DNA from: Arthrobacter sp. Alg241-R88
Lineage (GTDB): Bacteria; Actinomycetota; Actinomycetes; Actinomycetales; Micrococcaceae
Assembly: GCF_900537115.1 (NCBI RefSeq)
Contig: NZ_UNRG01000002.1
Coordinates: 609,830-673,829 of the forward strand
Length of the DNA: 64,000 nucleotides
Reading direction: 5' to 3'
Below, one piece after another: positions 8,358 to 21,245 of the stretch; positions within the stretch are counted from its first letter, which is position 1; the number at the start of each line of letters is the position of its first letter. The notes below the pieces were generated by a model. The model did not search any database, was not told the DNA's origin, and saw only the letters and a list, made by a program, of their open reading frames with translations. The translations under genes and the position numbers were made by a program.

Positions 8358-9593
8358 CTACGCGTTGAAGAAAGCCTTCAGGTCGTCCACACGGTCCAAG
8401 CGCTCCCAGGTAAAGTCCGGATCGTCCCGGCCGAAGTGCCCGTGGGCTGCAGTCTTGGCGTAGATGGGCCGCTTCAGGTCCAGGGCGTCGATGATGGCGC
8501 GGGGACGAAGGTCGAAGATTTCGGCGATGGCAGCACTGATGCGGGCGGGGTCCACCGTTTCGGTGCCGAACGTCTCAACGTACGTGCCCACGGGACGCGC
8601 CTGGCCGATGGCGTAGGCAATCTGGATTTCGGCGCGTTTGGCCAAACCTGCTGCAACAACGTTCTTGGCAGCCCACCGCATGGCATAGGCGGCGGAGCGG
8701 TCCACCTTGGACGGGTCCTTGCCGGAGAAGGCGCCGCCGCCGTGCCGTGCCATGCCGCCATAGGTATCAACGATGATCTTCCGCCCGGTCAGGCCGGCGT
8801 CACCGACGGGGCCGCCGATAACAAACTCACCGGCCGGGTTCAGGATGTTTGCGGCACGGGAGATGTCCAGGTTGGCACCGGCCAGCACGGGCGCGATGAC
8901 GATGGAGGCAAGGTCAGCGCGGAGCTGTTCGAGGCTTGCGCCTTCGGCGTGCTGGCTGGAAATGACCACGGTTTCGACCGAGACCGGCAGGTCCTTGTCA
9001 TAGCCCACGGTCACCTGGGTCTTGCCGTCCGGACGGAGGTACGCCAACTCCCCTGACTTGCGGACTTCGGTGAGCCGCTCCGAAAGGCGGTGTGCCAGCC
9101 AGATGGGCGTGGGCATGTAGGAGGGAGTTTCGTCACTTGCGTAGCCGAACATCAGGCCCTGGTCGCCTGCGCCCTGGAGGTCGTAGTCATCCTCCTGGCG
9201 GCCCTCACGGGCTTCAAGGGAGTTGAAGACTCCACCGGCGATGTCGTTGGACTGCTGGCCGATGGACACGGAAACGCCGCACCGGGCGCCGTCGAACCCG
9301 TTGGCCGAGGAGTCATAGCCGATGCCCAGGATGGTCTCGCGGACGATCTGCGGAATTTCCACGTAGGCGTCGGTGGTGACCTCACCAGCCACGTGGACCA
9401 GGCCGGTGGTGGCCATGGTCTCCACGGCGACGCGGGATTCCGGGTCCTTGTCCAGCAGGGCGTCGAGGATGGCGTCGCTGATCTGGTCGCAGATCTTGTC
9501 CGGGTGGCCTTCGGTGACCGACTCGGAGGTGAAGAGCCGGAGCGCGGAGGGCGTGGCCGCGTGGGACTGGGGAAGGTGCAGCGGTAAAGTCAC
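8358..9593 (-). CDS. metK: S-adenosylmethionine synthetase
   Basis: This 411-residue cytosolic enzyme makes S-adenosylmethionine from methionine and ATP. Clear motifs are [17 protein letters not shown] near the N-terminus, [12 protein letters not shown] (the adenine and methionine loop) and [19 protein letters not shown] (the phosphate-binding loop). The length is close to the family's roughly 400 residues. The start is GTG at 9593, preceded by AAGGTAG. The 87-base gap to coaBC is too short for a SAM riboswitch and none was seen. The placement between coaBC and priA is conserved in this group. Confidence 0.97.
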   Translation of the reverse strand: MTLPLHLPQSHAATPSALRLFTSESVTEGHPDKICDQISDAILDALLDKDPESRVAVETMATTGLVHVAGEVTTDAYVEIPQIVRETILGIGYDSSANGFDGARCGVSVSIGQQSNDIAGGVFNSLEAREGRQEDDYDLQGAGDQGLMFGYASDETPSYMPTPIWLAHRLSERLTEVRKSGELAYLRPDGKTQVTVGYDKDLPVSVETVVISSQHAEGASLEQLRADLASIVIAPVLAGANLDISRAANILNPAGEFVIGGPVGDAGLTGRKIIVDTYGGMARHGGGAFSGKDPSKVDRSAAYAMRWAAKNVVAAGLAKRAEIQIAYAIGQARPVGTYVETFGTETVDPARISAAIAEIFDLRPRAIIDALDLKRPIYAKTAAHGHFGRDDPDFTWERLDRVDDLKAFFNA

Positions 9594-9668
9594 TCAACTA
9601 CCTTACTGGTTGGGATTCGTCCTCCCCGCAGGAGACCTCGGGAGATGTCCTCGTGCTAAGGAACGGAA

Positions 9669-9686
9669 GCCTGAAACACTTCAGGC
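9669..9686 (-). terminator. Small hairpin at the end of coaBC
   Basis: GCCTGAA and TTCAGGC form a perfect 7-bp stem with a 4-base loop, overlapping the coaBC stop codon. There is no long T run after it on the minus strand, so it is only a weak intrinsic-terminator candidate. Confidence 0.35.
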
Positions 9687-10922
9687 GCGGGGGGAAACGT
9701 GATTCAGTTCAAAGCCGATCCGGCTGATGATGGCCGCCGAAACTTCCGTCTTGGTGCCGGCCGCCTCCTGTGGTTCGGAGCCGGACCGGGCCAGGATGAC
9801 AACGGAATTCGTATCCTGGCCGAAGACCTTATCCGCGCCCACATGGTTCACCACCAGCAGGTCGCAGCCTTTACGCTCCAGTTTTGCTTCCGCGTAGGCC
9901 AGCACGTCACCGTGGCTGTCGCCGGTTTCGGCAGCGAAGCCTACGATCAGCTGCTGCCCCTCCGCGTGGCCGCCGCTGTTCCGGAGTTCCACCAGTTCGT
10001 GCAGGATGTCCGGGTTGCGGACCAGCGTGATCACGGGGTCGGCGCTGTCATCGCGCTTCTTGATTTTGGTATCCGAGACCTCCGACGGGCGGAAGTCGGC
10101 CACTGCCGCGGACATAATCACGACGTCGGAATCCGCCGCTGCTGCCAGCGCCGCCTCACGCAGTTGCAGGGCAGTCTCCACGGGCACCACTTCCACGCCT
10201 GCCGGCGGTGGAACTTCCATATGGGCTGCGAGCAGGCGGACCGTAGCGCCGGCGTTGCGGGCGGCGACGGCCAGCGCCACTCCCTGCTTACCGGAGGATC
10301 TGTTGCCCAGGAACCGTACCGGGTCCAGGGGTTCGCGGGTTCCGCCGGCGCTGATGGTGACGGTGCGTCCCGCGAGCGGCAGCTGGTAGTCCGACTGGCC
10401 CTGGACCAGGGCCAGGGCGGCGTCGAAAATGACCTCGGGCTCGGGCAGCCTTCCGGGACCTGAATCAGAACCGGTCAACCTGCCGGTTGCCGGTTCCAGG
10501 ACGGCCGCTCCGCGGCTCCGCAACGTTTCTACGTTGGCCTGGGTAGCCGCGTGCTGCCACATCTCGGTGTGCATGGCAGGGGCGAACAGTACCGGGCCGT
10601 GGGCCATCAGCAGGGTGTTGGTGAGGAGGTCGCCGGCCTGTCCGGTAGCCGCTTTGGCCAGGAGGTCGGCAGTGGCCGGGGCGATGACCACCAGGTCCGC
10701 TTCGTGGCCCAGGCGGACGTGGTTGACCTGGTGGACGTCGTCGAAAACGCTGTTGCTGACCGGATTTCCGGACAACGCCTCCCAGGTGGCGGTGCCAACA
10801 AAGCGGGTGGCTGCCTCCGTGGGGATCACAGTGACGTGATGGCCGGCTTCAGTAAAAAGCCGGAGGAGCGATGCCACCTTGTAGGCGGCAATCCCTCCCC
10901 CGACTCCGAGGACTATGCGCAC
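9681..10922 (-). CDS. coaBC: Bifunctional phosphopantothenoylcysteine decarboxylase / phosphopantothenate-cysteine ligase
   Basis: This 413-residue fusion covers two steps of coenzyme A synthesis. The N-terminal CoaC flavoprotein domain has GGGIAAYKVASLLR, the ADLVVIAPATADLLAK segment and FAPAMHTEMW. The C-terminal CoaB domain, from about residue 185, has TISAGGTREPLDPVRFLGNRSSGK and IKKRDD. The ligase consumes CTP to join cysteine to phosphopantothenate and the decarboxylase then gives phosphopantetheine. The start is GTG at 10922 with GGAGG four bases upstream. It follows rpoZ by 34 bases in what looks like a gmk-rpoZ-coaBC transcript. Confidence 0.96.
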   Translation of the reverse strand: MRIVLGVGGGIAAYKVASLLRLFTEAGHHVTVIPTEAATRFVGTATWEALSGNPVSNSVFDDVHQVNHVRLGHEADLVVIAPATADLLAKAATGQAGDLLTNTLLMAHGPVLFAPAMHTEMWQHAATQANVETLRSRGAAVLEPATGRLTGSDSGPGRLPEPEVIFDAALALVQGQSDYQLPLAGRTVTISAGGTREPLDPVRFLGNRSSGKQGVALAVAARNAGATVRLLAAHMEVPPPAGVEVVPVETALQLREAALAAAADSDVVIMSAAVADFRPSEVSDTKIKKRDDSADPVITLVRNPDILHELVELRNSGGHAEGQQLIVGFAAETGDSHGDVLAYAEAKLERKGCDLLVVNHVGADKVFGQDTNSVVILARSGSEPQEAAGTKTEVSAAIISRIGFELNHVSPRA

Positions 10923-10956
10923 GTGACCTCCGTCAACAGCACGTCAGGCGGCAGTA

Positions 10957-11217
10957 TTACTCTGCGGCTTCGATCGGCGTGGAGACCAGCTTGCCTTCGT
11001 TGATCTCGCGCAGGGCGATGGAAAGCGACTTTTCGTTCAGCTTGGTGTCTACCAGCGGGCCAACGTATTCGAAGAGGCCCTCGTGCAGCTGGGCGTAGTA
11101 AGCGTTGATCTGACGAGCACGCTTGGCACCGAAGATCACCAGGCCGTACTTTGAATCCGCTGCTTCAAGCAGCGAGTCGATCGGCGGGTTGATGATGCCT
11201 TCAAGGTTCGTGGACAC
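10957..11217 (-). CDS. rpoZ: DNA-directed RNA polymerase omega subunit
   Basis: This 86-residue protein helps fold beta-prime and assemble RNA polymerase. The core of the family is visible: [34 protein letters not shown] and [16 protein letters not shown]. It starts with GTG at 11217, 15 bases after the gmk stop. The gmk-rpoZ pairing is conserved in many bacteria and connects guanine nucleotide supply with transcription. The length fits actinobacterial omega. Confidence 0.95.
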   Translation of the reverse strand: MSTNLEGIINPPIDSLLEAADSKYGLVIFGAKRARQINAYYAQLHEGLFEYVGPLVDTKLNEKSLSIALREINEGKLVSTPIEAAE

Positions 11218-11232
11218 GAATTCTCCAAATTT

Positions 11233-11829
11233 CTAGCGGGCTGACCGTTCCGGCGCTCCGTGCGGATGCGGGGTCAGCCCCATGAGTGAAACAAGCTCGT
11301 CCGCTGCCCGGCGAACGTCGTCGTTAATGACGGTGTAGTCGAACTCCGGTTCAGCAGCAAGCTCCAGTTTAGCGGTTTCCAGCCGGCGCTGCTGTTCCTC
11401 GGGTGTTTCCGTGCCGCGGCCCACCAGCCTGCGGACCATTTCGTCCCAGCTCGGCGGCGCGAGGAAGACGAACTGGGCGTCCGGAACGGCTGCCTTGACC
11501 TGGCGCGCGCCCTGCAGGTCGATCTCCAGCAGCACCGACCGGCCCTCGGCGATCGCCTGGTTCACGGTGCTCTTGAGAGTCCCGTAGGTGTTTTGGCCGT
11601 GCACTACCGCCCACTCGAGGAATTCTCCCTCGGCAACGAGCCGCTCGAATTCCTCCTTGGCCTTGAAGAAGTAATGGACTCCGTCAACTTCACCCGGCCG
11701 CGGGGCGCGGGTGGTGGCTGATACCGAGAGCCAGACCTCTGGGTAGTTGTCCCGGATGTAGGTGGACACGGTGCCTTTGCCAACAGCCGTCGGACCAGCG
11801 AGGACTGTCAGTCCAGGTTTTTTGCTCAC
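11233..11829 (-). CDS. gmk: Guanylate kinase
   Basis: This 198-residue enzyme converts GMP and ATP to GDP and ADP. The P-loop is GPTAVGKGTV at residues 12-21. The GMP-binding region SVSATTRAPRPGEVDGVHYFF and the FLEWAVVHGQNTYGT stretch follow. The start is GTG at 11829, 44 bases after mihF. It lies upstream of rpoZ, the usual order in Actinobacteria. Confidence 0.96.
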   Translation of the reverse strand: MSKKPGLTVLAGPTAVGKGTVSTYIRDNYPEVWLSVSATTRAPRPGEVDGVHYFFKAKEEFERLVAEGEFLEWAVVHGQNTYGTLKSTVNQAIAEGRSVLLEIDLQGARQVKAAVPDAQFVFLAPPSWDEMVRRLVGRGTETPEEQQRRLETAKLELAAEPEFDYTVINDDVRRAADELVSLMGLTPHPHGAPERSAR

Positions 11830-11873
11830 GTATTCCTTTGTGCCGGAGTTCGGGGTAGCGGAAAGTTCCCGCT

Positions 11874-12191
11874 CTAGTTCTCGTCTATAAAATCTACCAG
11901 CGCCCGGCGCTGGTGGACGCCGAGGCCGCGGAGCCGGCGGGAGGCGGCGATACCCAGCTGCTTCATGATGGCGGCGGCACGGACTTTTCCTACTCCAGGC
12001 AATGCCTCCAGCAGTTCCGAAACCTTCATCCGGGCCATCGCTTCGTCCTCCATCGCGGAATTGATGATGTCCGCTGCGGAGCTCGCACCGTTCTTGAGGT
12101 TTTCCTTGGCCGCGGCCCGGGTTGCCCTGGCTGCCGCCGCTTTGTTCAAGGCATCAGTTCGTTCGGATGCGGATAAGGGTCGCAGCACCAT
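11874..12191 (-). CDS. mihF: Integration host factor, actinobacterial type (mIHF)
   Basis: This 105-residue nucleoid-associated protein is unrelated to IhfA/IhfB. It has a basic Ala-rich N-terminal helix (residues 10-35) and a C-terminal helix-two-turn-helix fold (LLEALPGVGKVRAAAIMKQ, then SRRLRGLGVHQRRAL). mIHF bends DNA and is essential in mycobacteria, where the same pyrF-mihF-gmk order occurs. The frame is open up to 12281, but ATG at 12191 gives exactly the usual 105 residues and has a G-rich ribosome site. A perfect 20-bp palindrome lies about 32 bases upstream. Confidence 0.93.
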   Translation of the reverse strand: MVLRPLSASERTDALNKAAAARATRAAAKENLKNGASSAADIINSAMEDEAMARMKVSELLEALPGVGKVRAAAIMKQLGIAASRRLRGLGVHQRRALVDFIDEN

Positions 12192-12222
12192 GGTGGACAC
12201 CCCCGGATCTGGGTGGATACGG

Positions 12223-12242
12223 CCAAGGGCGGCCGCCCTTGG
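12223..12242. repeat. Perfect 20-bp palindrome upstream of mihF
   Basis: CCAAGGGCGGCCGCCCTTGG is its own reverse complement. It lies in the 111-base gap between pyrF and mihF, 32 bases before the mihF start. As RNA it would form an 8-bp stem with a GGCC loop. There is no T tract on either side, so an operator or a leader hairpin fits better than an intrinsic terminator. Confidence 0.6.
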
Positions 12243-12302
12243 ACATGTCCTGAAACTACCCTTTGGTGCTGCCCGAATCAATGCATCCGGGGAAACGGGC
12301 AG

Positions 12303-13167
12303 CTATTCGCCCCGCAGCCCGTCAAGGGTCCGTTGGGCGGCCTCCCGCAATGCGCGCGGCTGCGGTCCGGCTGAAAGGATATCCCTGCTGGAAGTTCCCA
12401 GCACCTGAGGGTAGGCGCTGCCGAAGGTGGCACGGAGATCGGCCGGTGTGGCCCCCTGCGCTCCCAGGCCCGGCGCAAGGATGGGCCCGCGCATGCCGGC
12501 GAGGTCCACATCAAGGTCCGAAAGGGCTGAACCGACGGTTGCGCCGACTACCAGGCCGACCGAACCAAGCTCTCCAGGGTAGCGGCGGTTTTCCCCGCCG
12601 GCCGCCAAGGCGATCCTTCGTGCCACGGAGTCCGCTCCTCCAACGTGCTGGACCGAGGCTCCTTCAGTGTTGGAGGTCAGGGCGAGGACAAACACTCCAC
12701 GCCCCGTGTCGGCCGCCAGATCGAGGGCCGGACGCAACGACTCAAAGCCAAGGTAGGGGCTAAGCGTCACTGAGTCTGCGGCCAGCGGGGAACCGTCGCG
12801 GAGCCATGCGTCGGCGTAGGCCGCCATGGTGGATCCGATGTCCCCCCGTTTTGCGTCGGCAATGCTGAGTACAGCCTCGTCCCGGGCAACGGCAAGGACT
12901 TCCTCCAGCACGGCCATCCCCGCGGAACCGTGGCGCTCGTAGAGCGCCACTTGCGGCTTTACGGCGGCAGCGAGGGAAGCGACCGCCTCCAGGACTGTCA
13001 GGGAAAACGAGCGGAGGCCCTCGACGTCGTCCTTCAGCCCCCAGCCGGCCAGCAGGGACGGGTGGGGGTCAATGCCAACACACAGCGGGCCGCGGGCGGC
13101 CATGGCCGCACCGAGCCGGGAACCGAAGGGCTCCCGGCCCTGCACTTCAGCGGACGCGGCTGCCTGC

Positions 13168-13175
<8 letters not shown>
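12303..13175 (-). CDS. pyrF: Orotidine 5'-phosphate decarboxylase (type 2)
   Basis: This 290-residue enzyme performs the last step to UMP. The N-terminal [14 protein letters not shown] and the catalytic Asp-x-Lys-x-x-x-Asp array in [18 protein letters not shown] identify the longer type 2 OMP decarboxylase family, as in mycobacteria. The frame is open far upstream, but ATG at 13175 lies inside the end of carB (ATGCCTGA, 8-base overlap). That overlap signals translational coupling and removes a meaningless basic extension. It is the last gene of the pyr operon; no pyrD or pyrE is in the window. Confidence 0.95.
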
Positions 13176-16481
<3,306 letters not shown>

Positions 16482-16482
<1 letters not shown>

Positions 16483-17786
16483 TACTTCTTGTCCTCAGTC
16501 TTGTTGTCGTTTTTGTGTTCGGCGCCGGCGGAGTGGGCAGAGTCCACGGGATCCTTGGACAGGTTGGCGGTCCTGCCGTCCCGGGTGCCCTCCATCAGTT
16601 CAATGAAGCGGTCAAAGAGGTAGGCGGCGTCGTGCGGCCCGGCTGCGGCCTCGGGGTGGTACTGCACGGAGAAGGCGGGGATGTCCAGGCAGGCGAGGCC
16701 TTCCACGACGTCGTCGTTCAGGCTGACGTGGCTGACCTCGACGCGCCCGTAGCGTGCCTCGGGGGCCTGCGTGGCGCCGTCGAGCGGAGCATCTACGGCA
16801 AAGCCGTGGTTCTGGGAGGTGATTTCCACCTTGCCGGTGCGGCGGTCCATCACGGGCTGGTTGATGCCGCGGTGGCCGTAGCGCAGTTTGTAGGTGCCGA
16901 AGCCCAGGGCGCGGCCCAGAATCTGGTTGCCGAAGCAGATGCCAAAGTAGGGCAGTTTTTCGTCCAGGACGGAGCGGAGGAGCTTCACCTGGGCGTCGGC
17001 GGTGGCGGGGTCGCCGGGGCCGTTGGACATAAAGAAGCCGTCCGGGTTGACCGCCTTGACGTCTTCCAGGGTGGCGGTGGCGGGGAGCACGTGGACCCGG
17101 ACGCCGCGCTCTGCGAACCGGACGGGGGTCATGGCCTTGATGCCGAGGTCGACGGCGGCGATGCTGAAGCGGGGGTCGCCGTCCCAGCCGTGGTCCTTGG
17201 GTTCCACCACGTACGCCTGGTCAACGCTGACTTCCTCGGCCAGCCGGGCGCCTTCCATCGGGGCGCTGGCGAGCACGGCGTCCACCAGTTCCTTGTCCGT
17301 GGCCTGCGCGGCTTCGCCGGAGAAGATTCCCGCGCGCATGGTTTTGTGCTCGCGCAGGTGGCGGGTGATGGCGCGCGTGTCCACACCCTGGATGCCCACG
17401 ATCCCCTGGGCCACCAGCTCCTCGTCCAGCGAACGCTCCGAGCGCCAGTTGGAGGGGCGGCGGGCGGCATCACGGACGATGTAGCCGGCCACCCAGATGC
17501 GGCGGGACTCGGCGTCGTCGTTGTTCACACCGGTGTTCCCGATGTGGGGGGCGGTCTGGACCACGAGCTGGCGGGCGTAGGAGGGGTCCGTGATGGTCTC
17601 CTGGTAGCCGGTCATGCCGGTGGCGAAGACTGCCTCGCCCAGGGCGGTTCCGGTGGCGCCGTAGCTGCGTCCGCGGAAGATGCGGCCGTCCTCGAGCACC
17701 AGCGCAGCTGGAGCGGAAACGGGAGCGGAAGCTGGGGCTGATACTGCTGTGTTTGTTGTCACTGTCTTACTTTCCACTATTGGCAT
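16482..17786 (-). CDS. carA: Carbamoyl-phosphate synthase small subunit (glutaminase)
   Basis: The full open frame gives 434 residues. The class I glutamine amidotransferase domain has nucleophile Cys in [16 protein letters not shown] and the His-Glu pair in [13 protein letters not shown]. The N-terminal CPSase domain begins [18 protein letters not shown]. The start is uncertain. ATG at 17786 overlaps the upstream gene by 20 bases and has no good ribosome site. GTG at 17762 has GGAAAG at suitable spacing, does not overlap, and would give 426 residues. The first 25 residues are a poorly conserved Ala/Pro/Ser-rich leader either way. Confidence 0.97.
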
Positions 17787-18288
17787 CAGCCGCGGGGGCC
17801 GAAGAAATCAATTCCTGAAGTGCTGCGAACAGCACGTTCCTGTCCTCTGCGCGGCGGGTGCGGAAGCCGGTGTCCAGCTCGTGGCTGCCGTGCATCCACG
17901 CCAGGACCAGGAGGCCGTCCTTTTCCACGAATTTGCCCGCCATGCCGCTGCCCAGCCGTACTCCGGTGAGGGAAGCCGCGGGAATGTACAGCGCGGGTGC
18001 CCCTGCCCGGTCGAAAAGGACGCCGTGCGGGTAGACCTCGAGCGTGGCGTTCGTCCGGATGCCGAGCCCGTGCACTGCGATCCGGTCCAGCCAGTCGCCG
18101 CCGGTGGTGGACGCGACGTACTGCCCCTCAGCAGTGGTGAGCGGCTCCCCCGGCGCCTCGGGCACCGAAGGCAGCTTCTCGACGTCGGCCTGGCGGCGCA
18201 GGCGGTTCAGCCAGCCCAGCCAGATGAGGACGAACGCTGCGGCGATAAGGGCCAGCGTGATGACCAGCGAGAGCAGCTGGGTGTCCAT
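17767..18288 (-). CDS. Membrane-anchored PH-like domain protein of the pyr operon
   Basis: This 173-residue protein has one N-terminal membrane helix (about residues 5-27, [23 protein letters not shown]) and a soluble beta-rich part ([35 protein letters not shown]). That part resembles the PH-like domains found in actinobacterial membrane proteins. Homologues at this position, between pyrC and carA, are a regular feature of actinobacterial pyr operons, but their function is unknown to me. Start and stop are embedded in the operon: its ATG overlaps the pyrC stop by one base. A role in anchoring or sensing for the pathway is only a guess. Confidence 0.85.
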   Translation of the reverse strand: MDTQLLSLVITLALIAAAFVLIWLGWLNRLRRQADVEKLPSVPEAPGEPLTTAEGQYVASTTGGDWLDRIAVHGLGIRTNATLEVYPHGVLFDRAGAPALYIPAASLTGVRLGSGMAGKFVEKDGLLVLAWMHGSHELDTGFRTRRAEDRNVLFAALQELISSAPAADANSGK

Positions 18289-19622
18289 CAGGCGGCGCCT
18301 ACGGAAGCGGCGTGCCGGTACGGGGTGTTAAGGGCGCCGCCCAGGACAGTGGGGTGTCCCTTGAAGAACGTGGCAACAACCTTGCCGGGCAGTTCCATGC
18401 CCTTGAACGGCGAGTTCCGGCCCATGGTGGCCATCAGGGAAGGTTCAACCATCCAGCGCGCGGCGGGGTCCACCAGGATGACGTTGGCGGGTTCGCCTGC
18501 TTCCAGCGGGCGGCCCTGGTCCTCCAGGCGGCCGATCTTCGCGGCGGCCGCGGAGGTCACCCGGGCAAAGTCTGCCCAGGTCATCAGGCCGGTTTCGATC
18601 ATGGTGTGCTGCACCACGGACAGGGCGGTCTCCAGCCCGGTCATGCCCATGGCAGCCTGCGCCCACTCACATTCCTTGTGCTCGCTGGGGTGCGGTGCAT
18701 GGTCGGTGCCGACGACGTCGATGGTCCCGTCCGCGAGGCCGGCGCGCAGGGCCTGGACGTCGGCGTCGGTACGCAGCGGCGGATTGACCTTGTAGACCGG
18801 ATCATAGCTGCGGACCAGGTCGTCAGTCAGCAGGAGGTGGTGCGGGGTAACCTCTGCCGTGACATTGATGCCGCGTTCCTTGGCCCAGCGGATGATTTCC
18901 ACCGAACCGGCAGTGGAGACGTGGCAGACGTGGAGCCGCGAGCCAACGTGCTGAGCGAGCAGGACGTCCCGGGCGATGATGCTTTCCTCCGCCACTGCGG
19001 GCCATCCGGCAAGGCCCAGCACCGCTGACACTTCGCCCTCGTTCATCTGGGCGCCGGCGGTAAGCCGCGGCTCCTGCGCGTGCTGGGCCACCACGCCGTC
19101 GAACGCCTTGACGTACTCCAGCGCCCTGCGCATGAGGACGGGATCGTGGACGCAGATGCCGTCGTCCGAGAACATGCGGACCCGGGCGCGGGAATCGGCC
19201 ATGGCTCCAAGCTCGGCGAGCTGCTCACCGGCGAGCCCCACGGTCACGGCGCCGACGGGACGCACATCCACCCAGCCGGCCTTTTGGCCCAGGCTGTACA
19301 CCTGCTCCACCACGCCGGCGGTGTCAGCGACGGGAGTGCTGTTGGCCATGGCGTGCACGGCAGTGTAGCCGCCCAGGGCAGCAGCGCGGGTTCCGGTCTC
19401 CACGGTCTCGGCGTCCTCGCGGCCCGGCTCGCGCAGGTGGGTGTGGACGTCCACCATGCCCGGCAGCGCCACCAAACCGGCGGCGTCGATGACGGTGGCG
19501 CCTTCGGCGGAAAGATCGGTTCCGGTTTCGGCGATGAGGCCGTTACGGATCAGGAGGTCCCCCTGCTCGCCACCCAGGATTGCGGCCCCGCGGATCAGAT
19601 AGGTTCCGGTGTTGCCTGCCAT
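18288..19622 (-). CDS. pyrC: Dihydroorotase
   Basis: This 444-residue class I dihydroorotase closes carbamoyl aspartate to dihydroorotate. Metal ligands are visible in GMVDVHTHLREPGREDAET near residue 60 and in GTDHAPHPSEHK near 310; HVCHVSTAGSVE supplies another histidine. The length matches the amidohydrolase family. Its ATG overlaps the pyrB stop by one base (TGATG), and its own stop overlaps the next gene the same way, so this part of the operon is tightly coupled. Confidence 0.97.
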   Translation of the reverse strand: MAGNTGTYLIRGAAILGGEQGDLLIRNGLIAETGTDLSAEGATVIDAAGLVALPGMVDVHTHLREPGREDAETVETGTRAAALGGYTAVHAMANSTPVADTAGVVEQVYSLGQKAGWVDVRPVGAVTVGLAGEQLAELGAMADSRARVRMFSDDGICVHDPVLMRRALEYVKAFDGVVAQHAQEPRLTAGAQMNEGEVSAVLGLAGWPAVAEESIIARDVLLAQHVGSRLHVCHVSTAGSVEIIRWAKERGINVTAEVTPHHLLLTDDLVRSYDPVYKVNPPLRTDADVQALRAGLADGTIDVVGTDHAPHPSEHKECEWAQAAMGMTGLETALSVVQHTMIETGLMTWADFARVTSAAAAKIGRLEDQGRPLEAGEPANVILVDPAARWMVEPSLMATMGRNSPFKGMELPGKVVATFFKGHPTVLGGALNTPYRHAASVGAA

Positions 19623-20647
19623 CAGTTGCTCTCCTTGGTGGAATGGGTGCCGGTATACGCCAGGGCGGGGGTGGCGGCTGGTTCCCGGGTGTCCCCGGAG
19701 AGCAGCAGGTAAAGGGCGGCCATGCGCACGGATACGCCGTTGCGGACCTGGGCCAGGACGGTGGAGCGGGGGGAATCGGCGGCGGCTGCGGAGATTTCCA
19801 GGCCCCGGTTCATGGGTCCCGGGTGCATGATGATGGTGTCTTTCATGCCCAGTGCGTCCAGCGCCCGCAGGCGGTTGTCGTCAAAGCCCCACCGCCGCGA
19901 GTATTCCCGGGTGCTGGGGAAGAAGGATGCGTTCATGCGTTCGCCCTGGACGCGGAGCATCATCACGGCGTCAACGCCCTGCTCGATGGTTTCGTCCATG
20001 TTGTAGCTGACCTTGCAGGGCCACTTGTCGACGCCGATGGGCAGCAACGTGGGCGGCGCCACCAGGGTGACCTCGGCGCCGAGGGTGCGCAGGAGCCAGA
20101 CGTTGGAGCGGGCCACGCGGGAGTGCAGGACGTCGCCGGCGATGGCCACGCGCATGCCCTTCAGGTCCGCACCTTCGGAGCCGGTTCCGGCCAGGCGGGC
20201 CCAGTGCCGGCGCATGGTGAATGCATCAAGCAGGGCCTGGGTGGGATGTTCGTGGGTGCCGTCGCCGGCGTTGATGACGGCGGCGTCGATCCAGTCGGTG
20301 GCAGCCAGCCGGTGCGGTGCACCCGATGCCCAGTGCCGGATGACGACGGCGTCGGCACCCATGGCGGAGAGCGTTTGGGCTGTGTCCTTGAGGGACTCCC
20401 CCTTGGATACCGAGGAGCCCTTGGCGGCAAAGTTGATGACGTCTGCTGAGAGGCGCTTGGCGGCGGCTTCGAAGGAGATGCGGGTGCGGGTGGAGTCCTC
20501 GAAAAAGAGGTTTACCACGGTGCGGCCGCGGAGGGCGGGCAGCTTCTTGACCTCGCGGTCACCTACGGCGGCCATTTCCTCGGCCGTATCGAGGATGCGG
20601 ATGGCGTTGGCGAGGCTGAGGTTTTCGGTGGAGAGCAGGTGCTTCAC
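19622..20647 (-). CDS. pyrB: Aspartate carbamoyltransferase catalytic subunit
   Basis: This 341-residue enzyme joins carbamoyl phosphate and aspartate, the committed step of pyrimidine synthesis. The carbamoyl-phosphate site [13 protein letters not shown] is at about residues 50-62 and HPTQALLD follows near 140. No pyrI regulatory subunit is nearby, as expected for this lineage. The start is GTG at 20647, overlapping the pyrR stop by four bases (GTGA). Expression is presumably set by PyrR through the leader ahead of pyrR. Confidence 0.97.
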   Translation of the reverse strand: MKHLLSTENLSLANAIRILDTAEEMAAVGDREVKKLPALRGRTVVNLFFEDSTRTRISFEAAAKRLSADVINFAAKGSSVSKGESLKDTAQTLSAMGADAVVIRHWASGAPHRLAATDWIDAAVINAGDGTHEHPTQALLDAFTMRRHWARLAGTGSEGADLKGMRVAIAGDVLHSRVARSNVWLLRTLGAEVTLVAPPTLLPIGVDKWPCKVSYNMDETIEQGVDAVMMLRVQGERMNASFFPSTREYSRRWGFDDNRLRALDALGMKDTIIMHPGPMNRGLEISAAAADSPRSTVLAQVRNGVSVRMAALYLLLSGDTREPAATPALAYTGTHSTKESN

Positions 20648-21231
20648 GAGCGGCCTTCAATCACTACTTCGTTGACCGGTGTGCCGCCGGGGGCGGTGTC
20701 GGTTTCCTCGAGCCGGACCCGGACTTTCTCCGCGGATGACGTGGGCAGGTTCTTGCCTACATGGTCTGCGCGGATGGGCAGTTCCCGGTGGCCGCGGTCG
20801 ATCAGTACGGCGAGCCGGACGATGCGGGGCCTGCCCAGGTCCACGAGGGCGTCAAGGGCGGCACGGATTGTGCGGCCCGAGTACAGGACGTCGTCTATGA
20901 GGACAACCACCTTGTTGTCGATGCCTGTACGCGGCAGCTTGGTGGGGTACGGCGGGCGTGTGCCCTGGTGGGACAGGTCGTCGCGGAACATGGTGACGTC
21001 CAACTGGCCAACAATCGCGGCGGCGTCCACGCTGGGATCAGCGGCGGCGATTTTTTCCGCAAGCCTGGCAGCCAGCGGGTAACCGCGGCGGGGAATGCCG
21101 AGCAGGACGAGGTCCTGGGAACCTTTGTTGGCCTCGAGGATCTCATGGGCGATACGAGTGAGGGCCCGGTCGATGTCCGCCTGGCTAAGTACTACCCTGG
21201 CTGGAACCGGTGCGCTGGTGACAGAAGTCAA
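20644..21231 (-). CDS. pyrR: Bifunctional pyr operon regulator / uracil phosphoribosyltransferase
   Basis: With TTG at 21231 the protein has 195 residues. It shows the phosphoribosyltransferase PRPP loop [20 protein letters not shown] and the PyrR-specific [14 protein letters not shown] and [11 protein letters not shown] segments. PyrR binds pyr mRNA when UMP is high and also has weak uracil phosphoribosyltransferase activity. I prefer TTG at 21231 because AAGGGGAG sits seven bases upstream. The alternative GTG at 21258 lies inside a hairpin loop that matches the PyrR recognition motif, so it is very likely leader RNA. It is the first gene of the operon. Confidence 0.95.
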   Translation of the reverse strand: MTSVTSAPVPARVVLSQADIDRALTRIAHEILEANKGSQDLVLLGIPRRGYPLAARLAEKIAAADPSVDAAAIVGQLDVTMFRDDLSHQGTRPPYPTKLPRTGIDNKVVVLIDDVLYSGRTIRAALDALVDLGRPRIVRLAVLIDRGHRELPIRADHVGKNLPTSSAEKVRVRLEETDTAPGGTPVNEVVIEGRS

Positions 21232-21245
21232 CGCTCGTCTCCCCT

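Noticed and set aside
9594..9680. SAM riboswitch upstream of metK
   Set aside because: The gap is only 87 bases and shows no conserved SAM aptamer core.
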